Below are positions 1 to 7,056 of a stretch of 19,483 bases of DNA, piece by piece (position 1 is the stretch's first letter; each line of letters begins with the position of its first letter). The stretch is from an uncultured Lachnospiraceae bacterium (GTDB lineage: Bacteria; Bacillota; Clostridia; Lachnospirales; Lachnospiraceae). Location of the stretch: assembly GCA_910588865.1 (NCBI GenBank), contig CAJUSJ010000076.1:1-19483 (forward strand), given 5' to 3'. The notes under the pieces were generated by a model. It made no database searches. It worked only from the letters and a program-made list of their open reading frames with translations, and was not told where the DNA came from. The position numbers were made by a program, and so were the translations under genes.

Positions 1-46
1 GTTTTATAGTATAGGTTGTTCAACTTTTTCTGTCTACACTTATATA

Positions 47-255
47 CTAACACCACTCCATGGCTTTTTCCTGCATGGCCTGGTACTGGAGAATGGTTCT
101 TTCAATGAAGGGGTACAATTCCTTTCCCTCCAAGGTGAGCCTGATTCCGGAGCGTGAACGGACAAGCAGTTTCATGGACAGTTCATTTTCCAAGGACGCC
201 ACCATCTGGCTGACAGAGGACTGGGTGTATCCCAGGAGGGAACGAGAGATGTCAT
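47..255 (-). pseudogene. LysR-family regulator remnant (HTH part only)
   Basis: Read on the minus strand, this stretch gives an uninterrupted piece of a LysR winged-helix DNA-binding domain: LGYTQSSVSQMVASLE, then an ENEL...KLLVRSRSGIRLT wing region and the start of the linker helix, ending at a stop whose complement is 47-49. The first helix and start codon of a normal LysR protein are missing, and so is the whole roughly 200-residue ligand-binding domain, so both ends are lost. The beginning of the fragment runs into the 5' end of the divergent deacylase gene at about 250, and that gene's AGGAGG ribosome binding site (234-239) lies inside the remnant. The family assignment is from the recognisable HTH pattern; that it is a dead fragment is inferred from the missing ends. 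Confidence 0.65.
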
Positions 256-788
256 ATGAGAATGTGAAAAAATATTTTGACCAGGCAGGTATGGGGGACC
301 GGGTTGTTGTCAGGGATCACATCGGAGACACGGTGGAGCATGCCGCCCAGGCCATTGGCCGCAAGCCGGAACACATTGTGAAAACCATGTCCTTTTTGCT
401 GGACGGGAAACCGGCCCTGATCTGCATGGCAGGAGACGCCAAGGTCCACAACACGAAATACAAGGCATGCTTCCATCAGAAGGCCATTATGATTCCCGGG
501 GACCAGGTGGAGGAGCTGATCGGACATGTGCCGGGAGCCGTGTGCCCCTTCGCGGTCCGTGAAGAGGTAAAGGTCTATCTGGATATTTCCTTGAAACGTT
601 TTTCCACAATATACACAGCAGGCGGAAGCCTGAACAGCACCGTGAAGCTGACCCTGGAGGAGCTGGAACGGTTTGCGGTGCCTCAGTGCTGGGTCGATGG
701 TTACTGTTCACATAGAACGTGTGAACGTAACCGCATATGCCCAATTGGAATCGCCTGCGGCGATGGGGCATATGCTTTGGCTCCATAA
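249..788 (+). CDS. YbaK/EbsC-family aminoacyl-tRNA deacylase with an altered C-terminus
   Basis: Members of this family (YbaK, ProX, EbsC) hydrolyse mischarged tRNAs such as Cys-tRNA(Pro) or Ala-tRNA(Pro) in the cytosol. The 179-residue product shows the usual fold order: an N-terminal helix (MSYENVKKYF), the AAQAIG helix near residue 35, the VKTMSFLLDGKPALICMAGDAKV core, and the C-terminal PGAVCPFAV...VYLDISLKRF...YTAGGS section. The ATG at 249 is preferred over the in-frame ATG at 60 because AGGAGG at 234-239 sits 9 nt before it, and the upstream codons are only the antisense of a LysR remnant. Residues 151-179 are not family-like: they are encoded by a palindromic insertion that begins right after the W148-V149-D150 codons. 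The protein may still work, because the change is after the core. The substrate cannot be told from sequence. Confidence 0.85.
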   Translation: MSYENVKKYFDQAGMGDRVVVRDHIGDTVEHAAQAIGRKPEHIVKTMSFLLDGKPALICMAGDAKVHNTKYKACFHQKAIMIPGDQVEELIGHVPGAVCPFAVREEVKVYLDISLKRFSTIYTAGGSLNSTVKLTLEELERFAVPQCWVDGYCSHRTCERNRICPIGIACGDGAYALAP

Positions 789-832
789 CAGTACTGGCCC
801 ATGGCTGATCAGCCATGGAATGGACAGTAATA
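700..832. mobile_element. Palindromic, MITE-like insertion made of three hairpins
   Basis: About 130 bp that is almost entirely inverted repeats. Hairpin 1 pairs 699-712 with 720-732 (GGTTAC and GTTCACA arms, one bulged T). Hairpin 2 pairs GCATATGCCC (733-742) with its exact complement at 766-775, and encloses ATCGCC/GGCGAT (750-755 with 759-764). Hairpin 3 is a perfect 20-bp palindrome, CCATGGCTGATCAGCCATGG (799-818), flanked by TACTG/CAGTA. The ends are near-perfect terminal inverted repeats: TTACTGTTCA at 701-710 and the complement of TTACTGTCCA at 821-830. The flanks GTCGATG (693-699) and GTCAATG (833-839) could be an imperfect 7-bp target duplication. No coding capacity of its own is seen; any mobility would need an enzyme from elsewhere. 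No T-run follows, so these are not simple terminators. Confidence 0.6.
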
Positions 833-907
833 GTCAATGTCTATAAGGGATGGTTTGTGAACGAAGAGCAATAGGAAGGGAATAAAAGACAGAAAGGCGG
901 AAAACAC

Positions 908-2329
908 ATGAAGACAACAGAAAATCTTATCAGCAAAGCGTATTCTCCAGAAGAATTTCAAAAGGACGCCCCCAAGGTGATGGCCATGATCTCCAGGGAA
1001 CTGGAAGCGTCTCTGAAAAAGGAAGCTCCGGAAACCATCAAGCGGTATTCGCCGGAAGAACAGCTGCGGTTCTGGCAGGAGGATTTTTCCTCTTCTGGCC
1101 CTGTTGACCTGGAGGGCCTTATGGAAAAGGTTATGTCCCGTTCCATCAATTTCCACAGCAAAGGCTATGTAGGACACCAGGTAGCGGTCACTCTGCCTGT
1201 CACCGCTCTGACCTCCGCCATGATGGCGTATATGAACAACTGCACAACGGTTTACGAGCTGGGAATGGCTGGGAACGCCATGGAGAAGGTGGTCATCAGC
1301 CACCTGGCGGAAAAATTCGGCTACAACAAAGGCACTGCTGGCTTTGTGGTCTCAGGAGGCTCCATGGGGAACCTGACGGCTCTTGTGACGGCCCGCACAT
1401 CTTCCGGTATCCCGGAGAAGGATTACCACAGGCTTGTGGTTATGGTTTCCGGAGAAGCCCACTACAGTGTGGAGCGGGCGGCAAAAATCATGGGAATCCC
1501 AAGTGAAAACATTATCAAGATTCCCGTGGGGGAGGATTTCGGCATTCGAACGGAGTTGCTGGACCGTACTTATGAGCAGGCGGCGGCAGAGGGGAAGATG
1601 GTGTTCTGTGTAATCGGGTGCGCCTGCACCACATCGGTGGGGGCTTTTGACGATCTGGAGGCAATCGCCGACTTTGCCCAGAGGCGTCAGCTGTGGTTCC
1701 ATGTGGACGGAGCCCACGGAGGGGCTGTGATCTTCTCGGAGAAATACAAGCCTCTCATAAAAGGGATTGAGAGGTCCGACTCCCTGATTGTGGATTTCCA
1801 TAAAATGATGATGACGCCGCCACTGTCCACGGCCCTCATCTATAACGCCGGGAACCGGAAGGTCAATGAGTTTTCACCAAAGGCCGCCTATCTGTGGCAG
1901 GACCAGCTTTCGGAGGAATGGTGGAATTCGGCCAAGCACACCCTGGAATGCACCAAGCCCATTACAATCCTTCACACTTACGCCATCATGCGTCTTTACG
2001 GAGACGAGATCTACCGGCAGAATGTGGATATGCTGTTTGGCATGGGAAAACAGTTTGCCCAGATGATAAAGGCTGAAAAAAATATGGAGCTGGCTCTGGA
2101 GCCCAGGAGCAATATTGTATGTTTCCGGTATATGCCGGAACATGGAGACGCCGGTGAAGTGAACCGGAGGGTGGCTGAAAAGCTGCTGGAAGACGGGGCC
2201 TACTATGTGGTGAGCACAAGGGTTGGCGGGAAATTTTATCTGCGGGTGACCATCATGAATCCATTTACGGACGAAGGGGTTTTGAGAAATTTAATCGCCA
2301 GGGTGAAAGAGTTGGGGGAAGCCTTATAA
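908..2329 (+). CDS. PLP-dependent group II amino acid decarboxylase
   Basis: A 473-residue cytosolic enzyme of the glutamate/tyrosine/2,4-diaminobutyrate decarboxylase fold family (fold-type I PLP enzymes), which removes CO2 from an amino acid to give an amine. Visible landmarks are GGSMGNLTAL (PLP phosphate pocket), GEAHYS with His185 expected to stack on the PLP ring, FHVDGAHGG with Asp267 expected to contact the pyridine nitrogen, and DFHKMM with Lys299 as the Schiff-base lysine. Length is normal for the family. The start at 908 has AAAGGCGG 7 nt upstream. No transporter or antiporter gene lies beside it, so there is no sign of an acid-resistance antiport pair. Sequence features do not settle the substrate: glutamate, aromatic amino acids and diaminobutyrate are all possible. 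No convincing promoter or terminator is visible around it. Confidence 0.85.
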   Translation: MKTTENLISKAYSPEEFQKDAPKVMAMISRELEASLKKEAPETIKRYSPEEQLRFWQEDFSSSGPVDLEGLMEKVMSRSINFHSKGYVGHQVAVTLPVTALTSAMMAYMNNCTTVYELGMAGNAMEKVVISHLAEKFGYNKGTAGFVVSGGSMGNLTALVTARTSSGIPEKDYHRLVVMVSGEAHYSVERAAKIMGIPSENIIKIPVGEDFGIRTELLDRTYEQAAAEGKMVFCVIGCACTTSVGAFDDLEAIADFAQRRQLWFHVDGAHGGAVIFSEKYKPLIKGIERSDSLIVDFHKMMMTPPLSTALIYNAGNRKVNEFSPKAAYLWQDQLSEEWWNSAKHTLECTKPITILHTYAIMRLYGDEIYRQNVDMLFGMGKQFAQMIKAEKNMELALEPRSNIVCFRYMPEHGDAGEVNRRVAEKLLEDGAYYVVSTRVGGKFYLRVTIMNPFTDEGVLRNLIARVKELGEAL

Positions 2330-2369
2330 CGATTTCTGTATCAAATTACCTGGGCTTATGGACAAGAAT

Positions 2370-2424
2370 TTACCATCACGCCCCCATAATTACCATTTAA
2401 AAACCAAAAGCGGCAGGATAGAAT
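2370..2424 (+). promoter_or_regulatory. Bipartite TTACCAT operator and -10 for the sugar-binding protein gene
   Basis: Two direct copies of TTACCAT at 2370-2376 and 2390-2396 (20 bp apart), each in matching flanks (CAAGAAT before the first, a TTAAAAA-type run after the second). TAGAAT at 2419-2424 begins 29 bp after the second copy starts. No good -35 hexamer is present at the expected position, which suits activator-dependent transcription. The same arrangement occurs before the alpha-galactosidase gene at 4754-4809, so both are probably bound by the AraC protein encoded at 3780-4685. Confidence 0.6.
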
Positions 2425-2477
2425 AAAGGTGTACCTGGTTTGTGAAAATATGTAAATTCATATGAGGAGGAAGGAAG

Positions 2478-3761
2478 ATGAAACAGGCGGCAGCTCTTAT
2501 TTTATCAGGCAGTATAGGTCTCTCCCTGGTAGCGTGCGGGGGCAATTCTCATGGCAACAGCGGCGCGGGCCGGATCGGCTCGGGGGAGAGCGTCACCGTG
2601 GCGATCTGGGACAATGCCCAGCTTTCCGGATTAAAAGAGATTATAGAAGATTTTACGGAGGAATCCGGTATTCAGGCAGAGTTACAGGTAATTCCATGGG
2701 AGCAGTACTGGACCCTTCTGGAAGCGGGAGCCCAGGGCGGGGACATGCCGGATATTTTCTGGATGCATTCCAACTACAGCCAGAAATTTATGAGCAATGA
2801 TCTGCTTTTGGACCTGACGGACAGAATCTCGGGAAGCGATGTCATTGACCTGGACAATTATTACGCTGATATTACGGAGCTTTACCAGTTGGATGGAAGA
2901 ACTTACGCCATTCCCAAGGATTACGACACCATCGGGCTTTGGTATAACAAAGAATTGTTTGATGAGGCCGGACTTTCCTATCCAGATGAAACCTGGACGT
3001 GGAATACTCTGGCAGAGGCCGCGAAGAAGCTGACGGATAAAGAAAAAGGGCAGTTCGGCTTTGTCTGTCCGGCGGCAAATAATCAGGACGGCTATTACAA
3101 TGTGATCTACGCTATGGGCGGAAGCGTTTTAAACGAGGACAAGACAAAGTCCAACTGGGATTCCCCGGAGACGATCCAGGCCATGAACTGGTGGATGGAC
3201 AATCTGGTGTCCGTTTCCATGCCATCTCCTCAGATGATGGCGGAAAACGCGTTGGATGTGCTGTTTGGATCCAAAAAGGCGGCCATGGTGATACAGGGGT
3301 CCTGGATGGTGGCCAATTTCAAGGAAAATGAATACATTGACGCCAACTGCGATGTGGCGGTTCTTCCCATGGCGGAAGACGGTACCAGAAAGACTATCTA
3401 CAACGGTTTAGGCTGGGCTGCCAACGCGGATGTGGAGAATCCGGAAGAGTGCTGGAAGCTTTTAGAGTACCTGGGGAGCGAAAAAGCCCAGGAGAAGCAG
3501 GCAGCCCTTGGAGTCACCATGTCCGCTTATGAGGGAACCTCTGATACATGGGTGAATTGCGCGCCGGAGTTTCATCTTCAGGCGTTTCTGGATATGACAG
3601 AGGACATGGAGATCCGCCCTTACACAAGGAATACGAAAGTGTGGGAGGACTACTCTCAAAGCGCCATGGTAAAAGCCTATACCGGGGAAATGACCATGGA
3701 GGAGGTATGTAGAGACATCGCCTCCTTCATGAATGAACAGCTGGCGGACGAGAGGAGATAG
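2478..3761 (+). CDS. ABC-transporter sugar-binding lipoprotein (family 1 solute-binding protein)
   Basis: A 427-residue extracellular substrate-binding protein of the MalE/MsmE type, anchored to the outer face of the membrane. It has a short signal peptide ending in the lipobox LVAC, with Cys20 as the lipidated residue, then a Ser/Gly/Asn-rich linker. The mature part starts with VTVAIWDNAQ and holds the usual family blocks: GDMPDIFWMHS, YAIPKDYDTIGLWYNKELFDEAGL near residues 138-162, and the AAMVIQGSWM segment. The start has AGGAGGAAGG immediately upstream. The gene stands alone: no permease or ATPase gene follows, and the next gene is convergent. Shared operator sequences with the alpha-galactosidase gene suggest an alpha-galactoside ligand such as raffinose or melibiose; that is an inference. 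It would have to work with permeases encoded elsewhere. Confidence 0.88.
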   Translation: MKQAAALILSGSIGLSLVACGGNSHGNSGAGRIGSGESVTVAIWDNAQLSGLKEIIEDFTEESGIQAELQVIPWEQYWTLLEAGAQGGDMPDIFWMHSNYSQKFMSNDLLLDLTDRISGSDVIDLDNYYADITELYQLDGRTYAIPKDYDTIGLWYNKELFDEAGLSYPDETWTWNTLAEAAKKLTDKEKGQFGFVCPAANNQDGYYNVIYAMGGSVLNEDKTKSNWDSPETIQAMNWWMDNLVSVSMPSPQMMAENALDVLFGSKKAAMVIQGSWMVANFKENEYIDANCDVAVLPMAEDGTRKTIYNGLGWAANADVENPEECWKLLEYLGSEKAQEKQAALGVTMSAYEGTSDTWVNCAPEFHLQAFLDMTEDMEIRPYTRNTKVWEDYSQSAMVKAYTGEMTMEEVCRDIASFMNEQLADERR

Positions 3762-3779
3762 CTCTTGTGAATCAGGGTT

Positions 3780-4685
3780 TTAAGTCTCTTCCTGTTGGAC
3801 AAAGACATGTCTGGGCGTCTCATAGATTGCCCGGACAAAATCGTATTGATTGGATTGTTTTTTAAATCGGTCGGGGCTTACTCCCTTCGCGGCCCTGAAG
3901 ACTTTTCCGAAATAGTTGTTGTTTGAATACCCTACCATCTGGGCAATATCCTGCATGGTATGGTCCCCGTTGGTGGTCAGAAGACGGCACGCCTGGGAAA
4001 TACGCAGCTCTTTTAAGTATTTCCCAGGTGAGAGGCCGTATTTTTTATGGAATTCTTTGCACAGGTAATACTTGGATATGCCCGCGCTCTCCGCCACCAG
4101 GTCAAGGCTTAAATCGTCTCTGTAATAGTTTTGGTCAATATATGTTTTCGCGAAATCCACTTTGGAGAGCTCAACACTGGAGAGGGCGAGGGCGTAGGAG
4201 GTAAGGTCCATCCACAGGTCATAGGCGATCCTGGAGTTTTCAAAGAAGGTTTTTAATTGATTGTCCAGAGCCTTCTGATAGATCTCAAACATCTGACCAG
4301 GAAGTCCGGATTCCTGTGATATATGGATCATGGGCCCTGCGCTCCTGTAGATCTTCCGCATAAGGGGAAGGCATTCCTTGGAAAACTCCAGGTAGAGAAA
4401 CTCTCAGTAGGGGGAGGAATCCGGAAGATAGTAGTGGGAGTTGCCGGGAAGTTCAATTATAAAGGCATCGCCGGGGCGGACGGGGTGATGAATGCCGTCC
4501 ATGTCCAGGGCTCCTTCTCCGGCGATACAGTACTGGAGAACGCAGTGTTGGTCTTTTCTCGTCCGGTTGTCCCAGGAGTAGTCAGGGGAATCGACCCGCT
4601 GCATCCCCACGCCCTTGAGGGTTAGTAAAGACAGGTCGGAGGCAAAGTAAAAACCAACGGAATGGCAGGGAAACGGCTGTGTCAT
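3780..4685 (-). pseudogene. AraC-family activator of alpha-galactoside genes, split by an in-frame TGA
   Basis: A two-domain AraC/XylS regulator. The N-terminal cupin-like sensor half begins at ATG 4685, with AAAGGAGG upstream, and runs through GALDMDGIHHPVRPGDAFIIELPG to ...HYYLPDSSPY. The C-terminal half carries two helix-turn-helix motifs, SLDLVAESAGISKYYLCKEF and MQDIAQMVGYSNNNYFGKVF, followed by GVSPDRFKK. Between them, at 4404-4406, is TGA in the same frame; downstream codons continue as EFLYLEFSKECLPLMRKIY without any shift. Related regulators have Trp after PY at this place as I recall it, so a single TGG-to-TGA change is the simplest account. An internal ATG at 4361 could restart a 193-residue DNA-binding fragment, with a weak AAGGA 13 nt upstream. 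Length without the stop (301 residues) is normal for the family. Confidence 0.8.
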
Positions 4686-4720
4686 GGGTAAGTCCTCCTT
4701 TCTGAAATATGGCTGTTTCC

Positions 4721-4749
4721 AGAATACCACAGAGAGGGGAAAAACGCAA
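4721..4749 (-). promoter_or_regulatory. Probable promoter of the AraC-family regulator
   Basis: On the minus strand TTGCGT (complement of 4744-4749) and TATTCT (complement of 4721-4726) are separated by 17 nt, about 35 nt ahead of the regulator's ATG. The distal TTACCAT half-site at 4754-4760 lies just upstream of this -35, so the regulator could also influence its own expression. The hexamers are moderate matches. Confidence 0.45.
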
Positions 4750-4753
4750 GAAT

Positions 4754-4809
4754 TTACCATTTGCCGTATTTTTATTACCATATAAAAAGTCAGGGACATC
4801 CGATATAAT
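4754..4809 (+). promoter_or_regulatory. Bipartite TTACCAT operator and promoter of the alpha-galactosidase operon
   Basis: Direct repeats TTACCAT at 4754-4760 and 4775-4781 (21 bp, two helical turns apart), followed by a perfect TATAAT at 4804-4809, again 29 bp from the start of the second repeat. The -35 position holds only TATAAA, overlapping the end of the proximal half-site, as expected where an AraC-type activator replaces -35 recognition. The match to 2370-2424 includes the spacing and the flanking CAAGAAT. Confidence 0.65.
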
Positions 4810-4857
4810 GATAGAAAGAATTCCAGTCAGGAGCAGGAAAAACAGGAGGAATGGCAG

Positions 4858-7053
4858 ATGAATATCTGGTATGAGGAACAGGAGCATATTTTTTCATTGA
4901 GCAATGAGCGTATCAGCTACATATTCAGCGTGGAGAAAGACCGTTATCTGTCGCACCGCTATTTTGGCAGGCGTCTGAAACGGTACGGCGGGAGCGGACG
5001 GCCTTATTTTTTTGACAGAGGCTTCTGTGCCAACCCTCTGCCGGAGGACAGGACTTTTTCTCTGGATACCCTGCCCCGGGAGTATCCGGATATAAACCAG
5101 GGGGATTTCCGCTGCCCGGCCTATGTGATACAGACAGAAGATGGGAGGCGGGTGACCCGGTTTGGTTATAAGGGCTATGAGATCCTTGAGGGTAAGCCGG
5201 GGCTGGAGGGGCTGCCTTCTGTCTACGTGGAGGATGAGGGGGAGGCCATGACTCTGCGGGTCACCCTGGAAGATGAGGTCATAAAGGTAAGGCTTCTTCT
5301 GTATTATACGGTTTTTCAGGATTATGACGCCGTGTGCCGCCATGTGGAGGTGGTGAATGGGGGGGATCAGGAGATCTACTTAGAGCGGCTTATGAGCATG
5401 AGCATGGACTTGCCGGGGACGGACTATGATGTGGTGACCCTGACCGGCGGCCACATGGATGAGAAAAATATAAACCGCAGGCCCCTGACCAGCGACTCCG
5501 TTGTGGCTGAAAGTATCCGGGGCAGCAGCAGTCCCCAGGCGGCTCCCTGTGTGGTGCTTATGGACAGGGAGGCGGGGGAGCATCAAGGGGAAGTATGGGG
5601 AGTCAATTTTATATACAGCGGGGATTTTCAGGCAGCGGCCCAGGTGTCTCAGTACAGGACGGTCAGGGTGCAGATGGGGATGAACCCCCTGACCTTTGGC
5701 TGGAGCCTGGGGGCGGGAGAAAGATTTACGGTGCCGGAGACGGTTCTGGTATATTCGGATCAAGGGCTTAACGGGATGTCCCAGACCTTTCATTCTCTGT
5801 ACCAGAAGCGTCTTTGCAGAGGCGCGCACCGGGACAGGGTCAGGCCGGTTCTTCTCAACGGCTGGGAGGCTTTTACCTTTGACGTGGATGAGGAAAAATG
5901 CCTTTCTCTTGCCAGAGAGGCCGCGAAGCTGGGGGTGGAGCTGCTGGTGCTTGACGACGGCTGGTTTAAGAACAGGAAGGACGATAAAAGGGCCCTGGGT
6001 GACTGGACGGAGGATGAGAGGAAGTTTCCCGGAGGGATCCCCCGCCTGGCGGAGGCTGTCCGGAGAGAGGGGCTGGAATTCGGCATTTGGCTGGAGCCGG
6101 AGATGGTCTCGCCGGACAGCGACCTGTACAGGAGCCATGGGGACTGGGTGATCCGAAGCCCTCACTATGACCCTGTTCTCAGCAGAAACCAGTATGTTCT
6201 GGATTTGTCAAACCCTCAGGTCCGGGATTATGTGATCCGGTCTGTGTCAGATCTTTTGGAGAGGGCTGACATCACCTATGTGAAATGGGATATGAACCGT
6301 CACATAACGGATCTTGGCTCGTTCTGTCTGGCGGAGGGGAGGCAGCGGGAGCTGTCCCATCGGTATATGCTGGGGCTGTATGAGATTCTGGAGACGCTGA
6401 ACAGCCGGTTTCCCCATGTGTTGTTTGAGAGCTGCTCCAGCGGAGGAGGGCGGTATGATGGAGGGATGCTCTATTACATGCCCCAGACCTGGGCCAGCGA
6501 CAATACGGATGGGGTCTGCCGGCTGGGGATTCAGTACGGAACCAGCCTCCTGTTTCCGCCTGTCACCATGGGCTGTCATGTCTCGGTATCCCCTAACCTT
6601 CAGGTGGGAAGGAGCACCTCCCTGGCCATGAGATTTGCCGTGGCCATGTCCGGGAACCTGGGATATGAAATGGATTTTCGCCGTCTGCCGGAGAAGGAGC
6701 GGGAGGAAATACGAAGGCAGATCGCCTTTTATAAGGAACTCCGGGAGGTGGTGCACAAGGGCAGGTTTTACCGCCTCGCGAATCCCCGGGAAGGGAACCT
6801 GGCGGCGTGGAATTTTGTATCTGAGGATGGGGAAAGGGTGATTTTTTGCTGTTATCAGATCCTTTCGGATGTGGTGAGGGCCAGCGTTTTGGTGAAGCTG
6901 AGGGGACTTGAGAGGGACCGGGTGTACCGGCTGCGGCAGGATGGCTCCTGCTACGGCGGCGATGAGCTGATGTACGCCGGGATCACCGCCCGGCCCGCGG
7001 AGGAGGACTTTACAGGACACATATATGTTTTTGACAGGGTGACGGAGGGATAA
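4858..7053 (+). CDS. GH36 alpha-galactosidase (melibiase)
   Basis: A 731-residue cytosolic enzyme that removes terminal alpha-1,6-galactose from melibiose, raffinose and related sugars. Order of parts: an N-terminal beta-sandwich domain (to about residue 330), a TIM barrel, and a short C-terminal beta domain. Active-site pieces are clear: LLVLDDGWF and GIWLEPEMVSPDSDLY in the barrel, VKWDMNRH with nucleophile Asp478, FESCSSGGGRYD, and WASDNTD with acid/base Asp548. These two positions agree with the numbering I recall for the Lactobacillus acidophilus GH36 enzyme. No signal peptide is present, so substrate must be imported. AGGAGG lies 8 nt before the ATG; an ATG at 4851 in another frame runs only seven codons. 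The next gene starts 3 nt after the stop, so the two are co-transcribed, probably from the operator-promoter at 4754-4809. Confidence 0.95.
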   Translation: MNIWYEEQEHIFSLSNERISYIFSVEKDRYLSHRYFGRRLKRYGGSGRPYFFDRGFCANPLPEDRTFSLDTLPREYPDINQGDFRCPAYVIQTEDGRRVTRFGYKGYEILEGKPGLEGLPSVYVEDEGEAMTLRVTLEDEVIKVRLLLYYTVFQDYDAVCRHVEVVNGGDQEIYLERLMSMSMDLPGTDYDVVTLTGGHMDEKNINRRPLTSDSVVAESIRGSSSPQAAPCVVLMDREAGEHQGEVWGVNFIYSGDFQAAAQVSQYRTVRVQMGMNPLTFGWSLGAGERFTVPETVLVYSDQGLNGMSQTFHSLYQKRLCRGAHRDRVRPVLLNGWEAFTFDVDEEKCLSLAREAAKLGVELLVLDDGWFKNRKDDKRALGDWTEDERKFPGGIPRLAEAVRREGLEFGIWLEPEMVSPDSDLYRSHGDWVIRSPHYDPVLSRNQYVLDLSNPQVRDYVIRSVSDLLERADITYVKWDMNRHITDLGSFCLAEGRQRELSHRYMLGLYEILETLNSRFPHVLFESCSSGGGRYDGGMLYYMPQTWASDNTDGVCRLGIQYGTSLLFPPVTMGCHVSVSPNLQVGRSTSLAMRFAVAMSGNLGYEMDFRRLPEKEREEIRRQIAFYKELREVVHKGRFYRLANPREGNLAAWNFVSEDGERVIFCCYQILSDVVRASVLVKLRGLERDRVYRLRQDGSCYGGDELMYAGITARPAEEDFTGHIYVFDRVTEG

Positions 7054-7056
7054 AAA

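Noticed and set aside
60..248. An N-terminal extension of the deacylase from the ATG at 60
   Set aside because: Those codons are simply the antisense of the LysR HTH remnant; the ATG at 249 has the good ribosome binding site and family-like N-terminus.
699..829. The hairpin group as an ordinary terminator of the deacylase gene, or as a CRISPR array
   Set aside because: No T-run follows any of the stems, two of them are inside the reading frame, and the three palindromes are different sequences without regular spacers.
2462..2800. 112-codon frame starting at the ATG at 2462
   Set aside because: It overlaps the solute-binding protein gene in another frame, and its first codons are that gene's ribosome binding site.
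4404..4406. TGA in the AraC gene as selenocysteine or as reassigned tryptophan
   Set aside because: AraC regulators are not selenoproteins, and other genes here end with TGA in sensible places (for example 9079-9081 and 17513-17515), so it is read as a stop.
5380..7020. Long minus-strand open frames (261 and 257 codons) within the melibiase gene
   Set aside because: They are antisense to conserved GH36 motifs, have proline/histidine-rich unnatural composition and no ribosome binding sites. They reflect GC-rich codon use on the plus strand.
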